Origin: CALCKU01 sp964534845
GTDB taxonomy: Bacteria > Pseudomonadota > Alphaproteobacteria > Caulobacterales > Maricaulaceae
NCBI GenBank assembly: GCA_964534845.1
Contig: CAZHPV010000102.1
Span: forward strand, 1 to 5,660
Direction: 5' to 3'
Length of the DNA: 5,660 nt
Below the pieces are notes generated by a model. The model had not been told where the DNA came from. It was given only the letters and a program-made list of their open reading frames with translations, and made no database searches. The translations under genes and the position numbers were made by a program. This document shows, one piece after another, positions 1 to 5,651 of this stretch; position 1 is the first letter of the stretch, and each line of letters begins with the position of its first letter.

Positions 1-207
1 CTAGTAAATTCAACAAATATTACTCGTCTCGAAACGGTGAAAGATTTTAAACTCGTAAGAAATTTGCCTCTCGGTTTTTGTAGGATTCTGAAAACTTTAG
101 GCCTGAAATTTGCTGAATATCCTAATTGCCTCTCGACTATTTTTCTTTTGCTGGGTTTGAGCGACTGTTTATCAAAGAAACACCACTTACCCGAAGCTAA
201 GAAATAA
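1..207 (+). other. Unassigned left flank; possible 3' end of an upstream gene
   Basis: Reading from base 1, frame 1 stays open for 68 codons to a TAA at 205-207, which would fit the C-terminal end of a gene starting outside the window. The translation has a basic start, a hydrophobic stretch (about residues 48-54) and a lysine-rich end (AKK), and resembles no family I recognise. The minus strand is also open across nearly the same stretch (about 3-209), with no ATG start, so openness alone does not prove coding. From 208 to 282 there is no gene, only the leader of the next operon. Treat this as a possible partial gene or as plain intergenic DNA. Confidence 0.2.
64..135 (+). repeat. Short direct repeat TTGCCTCTCG (two copies)
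   Basis: The 10-mer TTGCCTCTCG occurs at 64-73 and again at 126-135, 62 bp apart, each followed within a few bases by a T-rich run. The spacing is not a multiple of three, so it is not a repeat at protein level in the open frame that crosses it. It could be a binding-site pair or chance in a low-complexity flank; no function can be assigned. Confidence 0.3.
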
Positions 208-221
208 TTTTACAACACGCC

Positions 222-249
222 TAGACTCTCCCTGTTAAATCTGAATAAT
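222..249 (+). promoter_or_regulatory. Possible sigma-70-type promoter for the membrane gene pair
   Basis: TAGACT (222-227, 4 of 6 matches to TTGACA) is followed after 16 bp by AATAAT (244-249, 5 of 6 matches to TATAAT), about 30 bp before the ATG at 283. The region is AT-rich, so such matches arise easily. This is a guess from spacing and position only. Confidence 0.25.
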
Positions 250-271
250 TAATGTGAAGATGATAACTAAC

Positions 272-276
272 GGGGG
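272..276 (+). promoter_or_regulatory. Ribosome binding site of the 80-residue membrane protein gene
   Basis: A GGGGG run lies 6 bases before the ATG at 283, in a stretch otherwise poor in G. It is purine-rich and correctly spaced though not a perfect AGGAGG, and it supports 283 as the true start. Confidence 0.5.
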
Positions 277-282
277 CATTTA

Positions 283-525
283 ATGTTATTTCAGGCTGTA
301 TTTTTATTTATAATGATGTTGTTGCTTAGTAATATGGCTAAAAAACACGCCCAAAGATTACGCGATGAAGCGGAATTGGAAAAGAATCAGGAGCTACGTG
401 ATGTCATCATACAAACGGCTATAAAAAAAGAAAAACATACTAAGGTATTCCTTAGCTTAGCTGTAATTCTTCCGGGCAGCATGCTTTTATTTATTGTGTT
501 ACTTTTTAGTGATGTCTTTTACTAG
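283..525 (+). CDS. Small two-segment membrane protein of unknown function
   Basis: I do not recognise this 80-residue protein. Visible features are an N-terminal hydrophobic segment (about residues 2-17), a long highly charged helical stretch (about 19-54, rich in K, E, R and Q, possibly coiled-coil) and a second hydrophobic segment (about 55-79) running to the C-terminus. This gives a membrane hairpin with a charged central arm. There is no cleavable signal peptide or lipobox. The start is supported by a GGGGG run 6 bases upstream. The next gene begins only 2 bp after this stop, so the two are almost certainly co-transcribed and probably translationally coupled, suggesting the products work together in the inner membrane. 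Base composition is AT-rich like its partner and unlike the catabolic genes downstream. It could be a small subunit or regulator of the larger membrane protein; that is inference. Confidence 0.7.
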   Translation: MLFQAVFLFIMMLLLSNMAKKHAQRLRDEAELEKNQELRDVIIQTAIKKEKHTKVFLSLAVILPGSMLLFIVLLFSDVFY

Positions 526-527
526 AA

Positions 528-1820
528 ATGCGTCCGGAGAATTACAATAATGGTGGTGGCTGCATGCCAGGCATTATCGTACTGATTGGTTTTTGTTCTA
601 TTATATACTTGCTCCCGGAAGGCGACTACGAAGACGCCTCAACCGGAATAAATATAGTGCTAACTATAGTCTTTGTCATTATAGGGTATGCTCTACGTGC
701 AGTGTTTAAAAGCAGTGAGCACTTAATGCCCGGCGCAATTGAAATGATGGAGCAAGATAAACGCTCACCGGTATTATACTTACGCGCATTCGATGCAGAC
801 CAGGACAAGCTGAACACTCAACAGCAAATTCATAGATATCAAAATCCCCAAGCTTTCTTTCTAGCATGGGCTATGCCTATTATTAGCTTTGAACAAAGCT
901 TAACCATACGGCTCAACCGTGTAGGGCCTGTTGTTGCTCTTTCAAAACCGGGCGCTGAGGACGAGCAAGGCGTGGCCAAATTACCAGAATTTCCAAATGA
1001 AAAATGGAAAGAAGCCGTGCTCGATTTAGTCAATGATAGCCGTATTATTGTTTTGCGAGCGGCATATGCTGGTTCTGTCTTATGGGAGCTGGATAAATTA
1101 CAAACAAATCGGAATATGAAAGGAGTTATATTTTGGATTCAGTTTGCGGGGGCTCAAGACAAGAAATTGATTCATGCGAGATATAAACATTTTGCAAATA
1201 CAATTGAGGGAATTAGTGGAAAACCTTTACCTAAGACTGCAAAATCGGGATCATTTATAGCGCTAGACAACAAAGGCGAATTTCAGGTTCAAAGCCTAGA
1301 TGAGGCGATTAAAGTTGCGACAGGTACAAAAGGGGACGGTATTCGAACGTACCTTCAGGCAATGATGCCTTTGGCGGCGCCTACTATAGAACAACGCTCC
1401 ACCCTATCACCAAAACCTAAAGCTGGGTTATTTTGTTTAGTCGCAGCATTTATATCAATCATCAGCATGATTTCGGGTCTTGTTGTTAATATACCACTTC
1501 CTATTATGATTGCGATACCATTACTTATTGGCGCGTGCTTGGCACCTTTAAGGAGACACTGGGGCATATATGGTCGTCTATACGATGTCATAACTTTTTT
1601 TGTTATGATTTCGCACCTTTTCTACATAATGGTAATTTTATCCGGGCTCTTTGATACTGAATACTATTTGGAAGACACAGGAGCATCGATGATTTTTCTT
1701 ATAGTATTCGTTCTCTGGGCTTGGTTGATCAGTTTCGTATATAGCGTTCCAATAAAAGAAAAATTCTTCGCCTCGCTGCCAGATTATAAGGTATCGTCAG
1801 AATCTAACCGACAGCATTAG
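528..1820 (+). CDS. Multi-pass membrane protein with a TIR-like cytoplasmic domain
   Basis: This 430-residue protein has hydrophobic segments at about 14-30 and 41-60, a soluble domain at about 62-297, then four more segments near 300-321, 323-340, 351-375 and 386-406. The soluble domain shows an ordered motif set: a strand with PVLYLRAFDAD (81-91), helix FEQSLTIRLNRVG (121-133), strand PVVALSKPG (134-142), W160 with EAVLDLV, strand SRIIVLRA (171-178), then a helix containing WEL (186-188) and a hydrophobic strand GVIFWI (199-204). Similar motif sets occur in many uncharacterised bacterial membrane proteins. The strand-helix order and the Glu in WEL resemble the TIR fold and its conserved Glu; this is fold-level inference, and NAD-cleaving activity is not shown. 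There is no clear Shine-Dalgarno before the ATG at 528; the start lies 2 bp after the upstream stop, which favours coupling. ATG 564 (residue 13) is an alternative start. An insertion-sequence scar begins just after the stop, so the original C-terminus may have been altered. Confidence 0.85.
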   Translation: MRPENYNNGGGCMPGIIVLIGFCSIIYLLPEGDYEDASTGINIVLTIVFVIIGYALRAVFKSSEHLMPGAIEMMEQDKRSPVLYLRAFDADQDKLNTQQQIHRYQNPQAFFLAWAMPIISFEQSLTIRLNRVGPVVALSKPGAEDEQGVAKLPEFPNEKWKEAVLDLVNDSRIIVLRAAYAGSVLWELDKLQTNRNMKGVIFWIQFAGAQDKKLIHARYKHFANTIEGISGKPLPKTAKSGSFIALDNKGEFQVQSLDEAIKVATGTKGDGIRTYLQAMMPLAAPTIEQRSTLSPKPKAGLFCLVAAFISIISMISGLVVNIPLPIMIAIPLLIGACLAPLRRHWGIYGRLYDVITFFVMISHLFYIMVILSGLFDTEYYLEDTGASMIFLIVFVLWAWLISFVYSVPIKEKFFASLPDYKVSSESNRQH

Positions 1821-1869
1821 TTTGGCTTTGTCACGTTAATGCCTTTAATCAAACATTCCGCTAAGACAT

Positions 1870-1904
1870 AGCGATGAAAACCTCTATCTATTCTCGTCAT
1901 CGCT
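1870..1904 (+). repeat. Inverted repeat (8-bp arms) inside the IS remnant
   Basis: AGCGATGA (1870-1877) is the exact reverse complement of TCATCGCT (1897-1904), with a 19-base loop and TTT ending the downstream side (1904-1906). The left arm covers the old transposase start codon. It might act as a weak transcription terminator after the membrane gene pair or hide the transposase start in RNA, but the large loop and short T-run make either role uncertain. Confidence 0.35.
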
Positions 1905-1967
1905 TTCATTCAGATGTAATCAAACGCGCCATATGGATGTATTTTAGGTTCAATTAAAGCTTCCGGG
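1874..1967 (+). pseudogene. IS6-family transposase, N-terminal fragment (pseudogene)
   Basis: Translation from ATG 1874 gives 27 residues containing YSRHRFHSDVIKRAIWMYFR, then FN, a TAA stop at 1955-1957, then SFR. IS6-family transposases begin in just this way (RHRF..(E/D)(I/V)I..A(V/I)W(L/M)Y(F/L)RF.LS(F/Y)RDVE), part of the N-terminal helix-turn-helix region. The TAA stands where the conserved Leu is expected, so a single TTA-to-TAA change would explain it. After the Arg codon at 1964-1966 the match stops and the frame meets TGA at 1970. The DDE catalytic domain, which would lie further downstream, is absent, so the fragment cannot be an active transposase. Recognition rests on memory of the family consensus, not on a search. 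Confidence 0.75.
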
Positions 1968-1986
1968 CGTGATTATATTAAATATG

Positions 1987-2017
1987 TTGACTTGCCGCAT
2001 GTATTAAATGATATATA
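1987..2017 (+). promoter_or_regulatory. Probable promoter region of the aminotransferase-dehydrogenase operon
   Basis: TTGACT (1987-1992, 5 of 6 matches to TTGACA) is followed by a very AT-rich block with TATATA at 2012-2017, a 19-bp spacer, or GATATA at 2010-2015 with a 17-bp spacer. This lies about 105-110 bp before the likely ATG, leaving a leader of roughly 100 bases. The 8-mer TATTAAAT occurs on both sides of the -35 (1976-1983 and 2002-2009), where a regulator could bind. The -35 element is convincing; the exact -10 is not. Confidence 0.4.
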
Positions 2018-2111
2018 AATATACAAAATGTGATCATAATAATTGTTCTGTTATTTTAGTTTAAAGTGTTCAGAATAATGGTGTGTTCACGGCGAAGTTT
2101 ATCACGCAATC

Positions 2112-2116
2112 GAGGG
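2112..2116 (+). promoter_or_regulatory. Ribosome binding site fixing the aminotransferase start at 2122
   Basis: GAGGG lies 5 bases before ATG 2122. The further-upstream in-frame GTG at 2083 has no purine-rich site and adds 13 residues (FTAKFITQS...) not expected at the N-terminus of this family. The site therefore favours the shorter 456-residue protein. Confidence 0.75.
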
Positions 2117-2121
2117 ATAAG

Positions 2122-3492
2122 ATGAAACTTAATTACACAACTCATATTCAAGAGATTGATAATAAGCATCATTTGCACCCGTTCACTACGCATAAAGCTT
2201 TACGCGAAAAAAAACCGCGCGTTATCACCTCGGCCGAGGGCGTTTATATATATGATTCAGAGGGCCAAAAGGTTTTAGATGGAATGTCTGGACTATGGTG
2301 CGTTAATCTTGGTTATGGTGTTGAGGCTTTGTGTGAGGCGGGGAGTGCAACACTCAGAGAACTTCCCTTTTATAATACCTTCTTTCAGACAACAACGCCG
2401 CCAGCGGCTCTTTTGGCGCAAAAAATTGCGTCAGTGACGCCCGAAGGCTTGGACCATATCTTTTTTGCCTCCTCGGGATCGGAAGCCAATGATACGGCGG
2501 TTAAGCTGATTTGGTATTATAATAATCTGCGTAATAAACCGAATAAAAAGGCGATTATAACGCGCCACCTTGCCTATCACGGCTCGACGATTGTCGCGGC
2601 GAGTATGTGCGGGCTGGGGGGGATGCATGAGCTCTATGATCTCCCGCTTGACCGGTTCCATCATATCGAACCGACGCCCTGTGCTTACCGCTATGCTGAG
2701 GAGGGCGAGAGCGAAACGGACTTTGCTATGCGCTGTGCCAAGGCGTTAGAAGATAAAATCTTGGAATTAGGCGCGGATAATGTCGCGGCCTTTGCGGGCG
2801 AGCCTGTCATGGGGGCGGGCGGATTGATGATGCCGCCAGAGGGCTATTGGGCGGAAATTCGACGTATCTGTACGAAATATGATGTTATCTTATGGGCCGA
2901 TGAAGTGATTTGCGGCTTTGGCCGTACTGGGAGCTGGTTTGGCTCTCAGACTTATGGGTTCCAGCCTGACATTATCACGATGGCAAAGGGGCTATCCAGT
3001 GGATATCAGCCTATTTCAGCGGTTGCGCTCAATGAAGACATCGGCGCTATGATCATTGATGCAGATGAGGAAATGGCACACGGATATACCTATTCTGGCC
3101 ACCCAGTCGCGGCCTCAGTGGCGATAAAGGCAATCGAGATTTATGAGGAGATGGGCTTTTGTGAAGGTGGCGGAGAGAGTGCCTATTTCCAAGAGAAAAT
3201 AGGTGAACTGGCCTCGCATCCAATGGTAGGTGAGGTTCGCGGGCTTGGCTACCTAGCAGCCGTTGAGCTTGTCAGTGATAAGGCCACAAAAGCACGTTTT
3301 GAACCAGATGGTAATGCAGGATATGTTTGCCGCGAGCACTGTTTTAAAAATAATGTCATTATTCGCGCGGTCGGTGATGTGATGATTATTGCCCCGCCTC
3401 TTATTATATCGAAATCCGAAGTTGATGAACTTGTGTCGAAATTTACAAAAAGCCTTGATGCGGCATATAAGGATCTGACGTTGAAGGCCTGA
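2122..3492 (+). CDS. Class III omega-aminotransferase (SpuC-like amine:pyruvate transaminase)
   Basis: This is a PLP-dependent fold-type I, class III aminotransferase, 456 residues long (usual ~450-460). It moves the terminal amino group of an amine or omega-amino acid to a keto acid, usually pyruvate, yielding an aldehyde and alanine in the cytosol. Seen from ATG 2122: HHLHPFT near the N-terminus; active-site Trp in GLWCVN (W59); the PLP phosphate loop SSGSEAND (117-124); YHGS with Y152; E227 in GEP; DEVICGFGRTG with D260 binding the pyridine N; TMAKGLSSG with Schiff-base K289; YTYSGHP with T323; and R415 in IIRAVGD, matching the substrate-carboxylate Arg of omega-transaminases. The overall pattern, including GYVCREHCFKN, is closest to putrescine:pyruvate transaminase SpuC and the Chromobacterium omega-transaminase. 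The aldehyde dehydrogenase 1 bp downstream would oxidise the product. Putrescine or a related diamine is the likely donor, but beta-alanine or other amines are possible. All key residues are present. Confidence 0.93.
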   Translation: MKLNYTTHIQEIDNKHHLHPFTTHKALREKKPRVITSAEGVYIYDSEGQKVLDGMSGLWCVNLGYGVEALCEAGSATLRELPFYNTFFQTTTPPAALLAQKIASVTPEGLDHIFFASSGSEANDTAVKLIWYYNNLRNKPNKKAIITRHLAYHGSTIVAASMCGLGGMHELYDLPLDRFHHIEPTPCAYRYAEEGESETDFAMRCAKALEDKILELGADNVAAFAGEPVMGAGGLMMPPEGYWAEIRRICTKYDVILWADEVICGFGRTGSWFGSQTYGFQPDIITMAKGLSSGYQPISAVALNEDIGAMIIDADEEMAHGYTYSGHPVAASVAIKAIEIYEEMGFCEGGGESAYFQEKIGELASHPMVGEVRGLGYLAAVELVSDKATKARFEPDGNAGYVCREHCFKNNVIIRAVGDVMIIAPPLIISKSEVDELVSKFTKSLDAAYKDLTLKA

Positions 3493-3493
3493 T

Positions 3494-4906
3494 ATGAAAA
3501 CAGATAAATTCTACATTAACGGGGCGTGGGTTACGCCGTCTGGTCAGTCGAGGCACGCTGTGATTAATCCAGCGACTGAGCAGGCCGCTGCTCACATCGT
3601 TTTGGGCGATGAAAGAGATGTCAATGCGGCGGTCGCCGCGGCAAAAGCGGCTTTTCCGTCTTTCTCGCAGACAAGCATAGCTGAGAGACGCGCGCTTTTG
3701 TCTGACATCAATGCAGAATTGATCAAAAGAAATGATGAAATTGCGGCGGTGATTACCGCGGAAATGGGCGCGCCTGTTGGGCTATCTCGCGGCGCGCAAG
3801 CTCCGTCAGGACCGCAACATTTTGGACAAATTTTAGATGTGCTCGATAATTTTCATTGGGAATCTAAGATTGGGAGTTCGAAGGTCGTTAAAGAGCCGAT
3901 AGGGGTTTGCGCGCTTATCACGCCGTGGAATTGGCCGATGAACCAAATGGCGACCAAGGTCGCGCCTGCTATCGCAGCAGGTTGTACAATGGTCTTAAAG
4001 CCTAGCGAAAATGCCCCGCTTGATGCGATTATTCTGGCGGAAATATTACATGATTGCGGTGTGCCAAAGGGAGTATTTAATCTCATACATGGTGATGGTA
4101 TGGGTGTCGGGCAGTATTTAACATCTCATAAGGATGTTGATATGGTGTCTTTTACGGGTTCAACGCGGGCAGGTATTGCGATTTCGGAAAATGCGGCCCC
4201 GACTATTAAACGTGTTGCGCTAGAGCTCGGCGGAAAATCACCGTCCATTATTCTTGAAGATTGCGATCTTGAGGCGAGCGTTGCGGGGACAATATCGGGC
4301 TGTATGGGAAATACAGGGCAGTCTTGTAATGCGCCGACGCTCATGTTCGTGCCCGCAGGCCATTATGAGGCGGCCTGCGCTATAGCGGCAAAGACAGCTA
4401 AGGGCTTAAAGGCGGGAGACCCAACTGATCCGGAAACAAATCTCGGCCCTATTGCGAATGGTAATCAGTATAAAAAGGTAAAACAGCTTATTCAAAGCGG
4501 TATTGATGAAGGGGCGAGGCTAATTGCGGGCGGGGATGAAGGCTTGCCTGAGACCGGGTATTTTGTGGCCCCGACTGTCTTCGCAAATGTCAACGAGTCT
4601 ATGCGTGTTTTCAAAGAGGAAATTTTCGGGCCAGTTATCTGTATGGTGTCCTATAACACGATTGAGGAGGCCGTCAGCCTGGCGAATAAAACCGAATATG
4701 GTCTCTCAAGCTATATTTGGGGCAATAGCCAAGACGAATGCGGTGCTGTCGCGCGCCAAATCAGAGCGGGCATGGTTCACATAAACGGCGCCTCACTTGA
4801 TGCAGCCGCGCCATTTGGGGGCTATAAAATGTCTGGTAATGGCCGGGAATGGGGTGTGTTTGGGCTTGAAGAGTTTCTGGAAACCAAAACGATCTACGCC
4901 TCTTAA
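3494..4906 (+). CDS. NAD(P)-dependent aldehyde dehydrogenase
   Basis: This 470-residue ALDH-superfamily enzyme is full length and oxidises an aldehyde to the carboxylic acid in the cytosol. Visible landmarks are FYINGAWV at the N-terminus, TPWNWP with oxyanion N146, KPSE with cofactor-binding K169, FTGST (220-224) of the Rossmann fold, LELGGKSP with general base E244, GQSC with nucleophile C278, EEIFGP with E376, and PFGGYKMSGNGRE (440-452) near the end. The GQSCNAPT signature and GAP..LSRGAQAP pattern point to the CddD / 3-succinoylsemialdehyde-type branch rather than classic betaine-aldehyde or PuuC enzymes; this subtype is judged from memory. A GAAGG ribosome site sits 6 bases before the ATG, within the end of the aminotransferase gene, and the intergenic gap is 1 bp, so the two genes form one operon. 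It most likely takes the aldehyde made by the aminotransferase, for instance 4-aminobutanal to 4-aminobutyrate. The substrate is inferred. Confidence 0.92.
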   Translation: MKTDKFYINGAWVTPSGQSRHAVINPATEQAAAHIVLGDERDVNAAVAAAKAAFPSFSQTSIAERRALLSDINAELIKRNDEIAAVITAEMGAPVGLSRGAQAPSGPQHFGQILDVLDNFHWESKIGSSKVVKEPIGVCALITPWNWPMNQMATKVAPAIAAGCTMVLKPSENAPLDAIILAEILHDCGVPKGVFNLIHGDGMGVGQYLTSHKDVDMVSFTGSTRAGIAISENAAPTIKRVALELGGKSPSIILEDCDLEASVAGTISGCMGNTGQSCNAPTLMFVPAGHYEAACAIAAKTAKGLKAGDPTDPETNLGPIANGNQYKKVKQLIQSGIDEGARLIAGGDEGLPETGYFVAPTVFANVNESMRVFKEEIFGPVICMVSYNTIEEAVSLANKTEYGLSSYIWGNSQDECGAVARQIRAGMVHINGASLDAAAPFGGYKMSGNGREWGVFGLEEFLETKTIYAS

Positions 4907-4946
4907 ACCGCGCTTGATTTTAGGTGCTGAGTATCTGCCTGTTTAA
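4903..4946. terminator. Possible weak bidirectional terminator between convergent genes
   Basis: Both convergent genes end within 36 bp of each other. TTAAAC (4903-4908) and GTTTAA (4941-4946) are exact reverse complements and contain the two stop codons. Inside is a second weak pairing, AGG (4922-4924) with CCT (4938-4940) plus G-U neighbours. Stem stability looks low and no strong T-run follows on either side, so termination here is suggested more by position than structure. Confidence 0.25.
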
Positions 4947-5584
4947 AGCGTAATGCTTGTGCGGATGTCATTTGCAATGGCGTCTGCAACGGCGGTAACA
5001 TCCCGCGCTTTTAGAGAGTCTATGATATCGATATGGTAATCATGCTCTAAGCGATCGGCTGTTCTTGCGGCTTCTTTGAGTACAGGGCCAATTTGCAACC
5101 AAACACTTTCAATCATTGGCATAATGATTTGCTCAGGATTGCTTTCGTAAAGGCATGAGTGAAACTCTTGATTGGTGACAACAACCCGCGCGTGATCTTT
5201 TTTTCTAACGGCTTCATTGGCTTGCTCATCAAGCTGAATAAGCGTTTCTATTTTTTTATCGCTTAAGTAGGGGATGGCTCTGACCGCGGCGTGTGTTTCG
5301 AGAGAGACGCGAAGCTCGATTAATTCTTCTAATCGACTGCGGCTCAGATCGGGGATCATTATGCGGCGGTTTTCCAGAACTGTGAAAGCGCGCTCGGCAC
5401 TTAGGCGCCGGAAAGCTTCACGTATAGGGGTCGCACTCATATCTAACCGCGTGGCGATTCCACGAATGGTAATAGGCTGTCCCGATTTAAACGTTCCAAC
5501 CATAGCCGCATTTCGCAGTGTGAGGTAAGCGGTCTCTTGCGCTGTGCGCCCTTCAATGAGCTGTATGTTTATGGCTTCGGTCAA
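4943..5584 (-). CDS. GntR-family transcriptional regulator, FCD (FadR/VanR) type
   Basis: This 213-residue protein is the usual length for a GntR regulator of the FadR group. The N-terminal winged helix-turn-helix spans about 14-76, with recognition helix SATPIREAFRRLSAE (50-64) and wing ENRRIMIPDL. The C-terminal all-helical FCD ligand domain spans about 82-210. Candidate metal or ligand residues are N138 and H142 (NQEFH) and H184 (HIDIIDSL); the last conserved His is replaced by D206, which is common in some FCD proteins. Such regulators usually repress catabolic genes until an organic acid or related effector binds. The start is a TTG at 5584: an in-frame stop lies 9 bases upstream, and the next ATG (residue 28) would remove the first helix. 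The Shine-Dalgarno is weak (GAG 12 bases upstream). The gene converges on the aminotransferase-dehydrogenase operon with a 36-bp gap, so it most likely controls that operon and perhaps itself; the target is inferred. Confidence 0.9.
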   Translation of the reverse strand: MTEAINIQLIEGRTAQETAYLTLRNAAMVGTFKSGQPITIRGIATRLDMSATPIREAFRRLSAERAFTVLENRRIMIPDLSRSRLEELIELRVSLETHAAVRAIPYLSDKKIETLIQLDEQANEAVRKKDHARVVVTNQEFHSCLYESNPEQIIMPMIESVWLQIGPVLKEAARTADRLEHDYHIDIIDSLKARDVTAVADAIANDIRTSITL

Positions 5585-5588
5585 TTGA
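5581..5588. repeat. Palindrome TCAATTGA over the regulator's start codon
   Basis: TCAATTGA is a perfect 8-bp palindrome that includes the TTG start codon of the GntR gene (complement of 5582-5584). GntR proteins bind short palindromes, often near their own promoters, so it could serve autoregulation, but a palindrome this short is easily found by chance. Confidence 0.3.
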
Positions 5589-5621
5589 TATTATTTCTCG
5601 TTTTTATGGGTTTAAGGCGCT

Positions 5622-5651
5622 ATTCTAATCGTTACGACATTGACATTCCAA
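5622..5651 (-). promoter_or_regulatory. Probable promoter of the GntR regulator gene
   Basis: Read on the minus strand, TTGGAA (5651-5646, 4 of 6 matches to TTGACA) and TAGAAT (5627-5622, 5 of 6 matches to TATAAT) are separated by 18 bp. The start of transcription would be near 5615, about 30 bases before the TTG start. ATTG...CAAT arms (5639-5642 and 5649-5652) overlap the -35 and might be part of an operator. Confidence 0.4.

Larger units (their letters stand above)
1824..1967 (+). mobile_element. Truncated remnant of an IS6-family insertion sequence (left end)
   Basis: GGCTTTGTCACG at 1824-1835 resembles the GGC(T/A)CTGTTGCAA-type terminal repeat of IS6-family elements. Fifty bases inside it an ATG (1874) opens a reading frame whose product matches the start of IS6-type transposases. 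Similarity to the transposase ends near 1967, and no right end or catalytic region follows, so only the left ~145 bp of an element of typically ~800 bp remains. It begins three bases after the stop codon of the membrane protein gene. The terminal-repeat call is weaker than the transposase call. Confidence 0.65.

Noticed and set aside
550..566. ATG 550 with GGAG at 536-539 as the start of the large membrane gene
   Set aside because: It is out of frame with the gene and meets a stop after about eleven codons, so it cannot be the start. ATG 528 or ATG 564 remain.
626..1591. Three minus-strand frames of 63-78 residues opposite the membrane protein gene
   Set aside because: They are antisense to a coherent gene with clear membrane segments and motifs, show no domain or plausible ribosome site, and are best explained as shadows.
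1814..1842. Hairpin GCATTA...TAATGC at the end of the membrane gene as a rho-independent terminator
   Set aside because: It has only 6 base pairs, mostly A-T, a 13-base loop and a very short T-run, and it overlaps the putative IS terminus.
2029..2040. TGTGATCATAAT before the aminotransferase as a CRP-like site
   Set aside because: Only one TGTGA half is present and the other half does not match TCACA with correct spacing. The GATC-centred match is 6 bp and expected by chance.
4524..4784. 86-residue plus-strand reading frame inside the aldehyde dehydrogenase gene
   Set aside because: It overlaps a full-length, well-conserved enzyme in another frame, and its translation has no recognisable domain. 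It is a shadow frame.
5274..5528. 84-residue plus-strand frame opposite the GntR regulator
   Set aside because: It is antisense to a clear HTH-FCD protein, and its arginine- and serine-rich translation is typical of a shadow frame.
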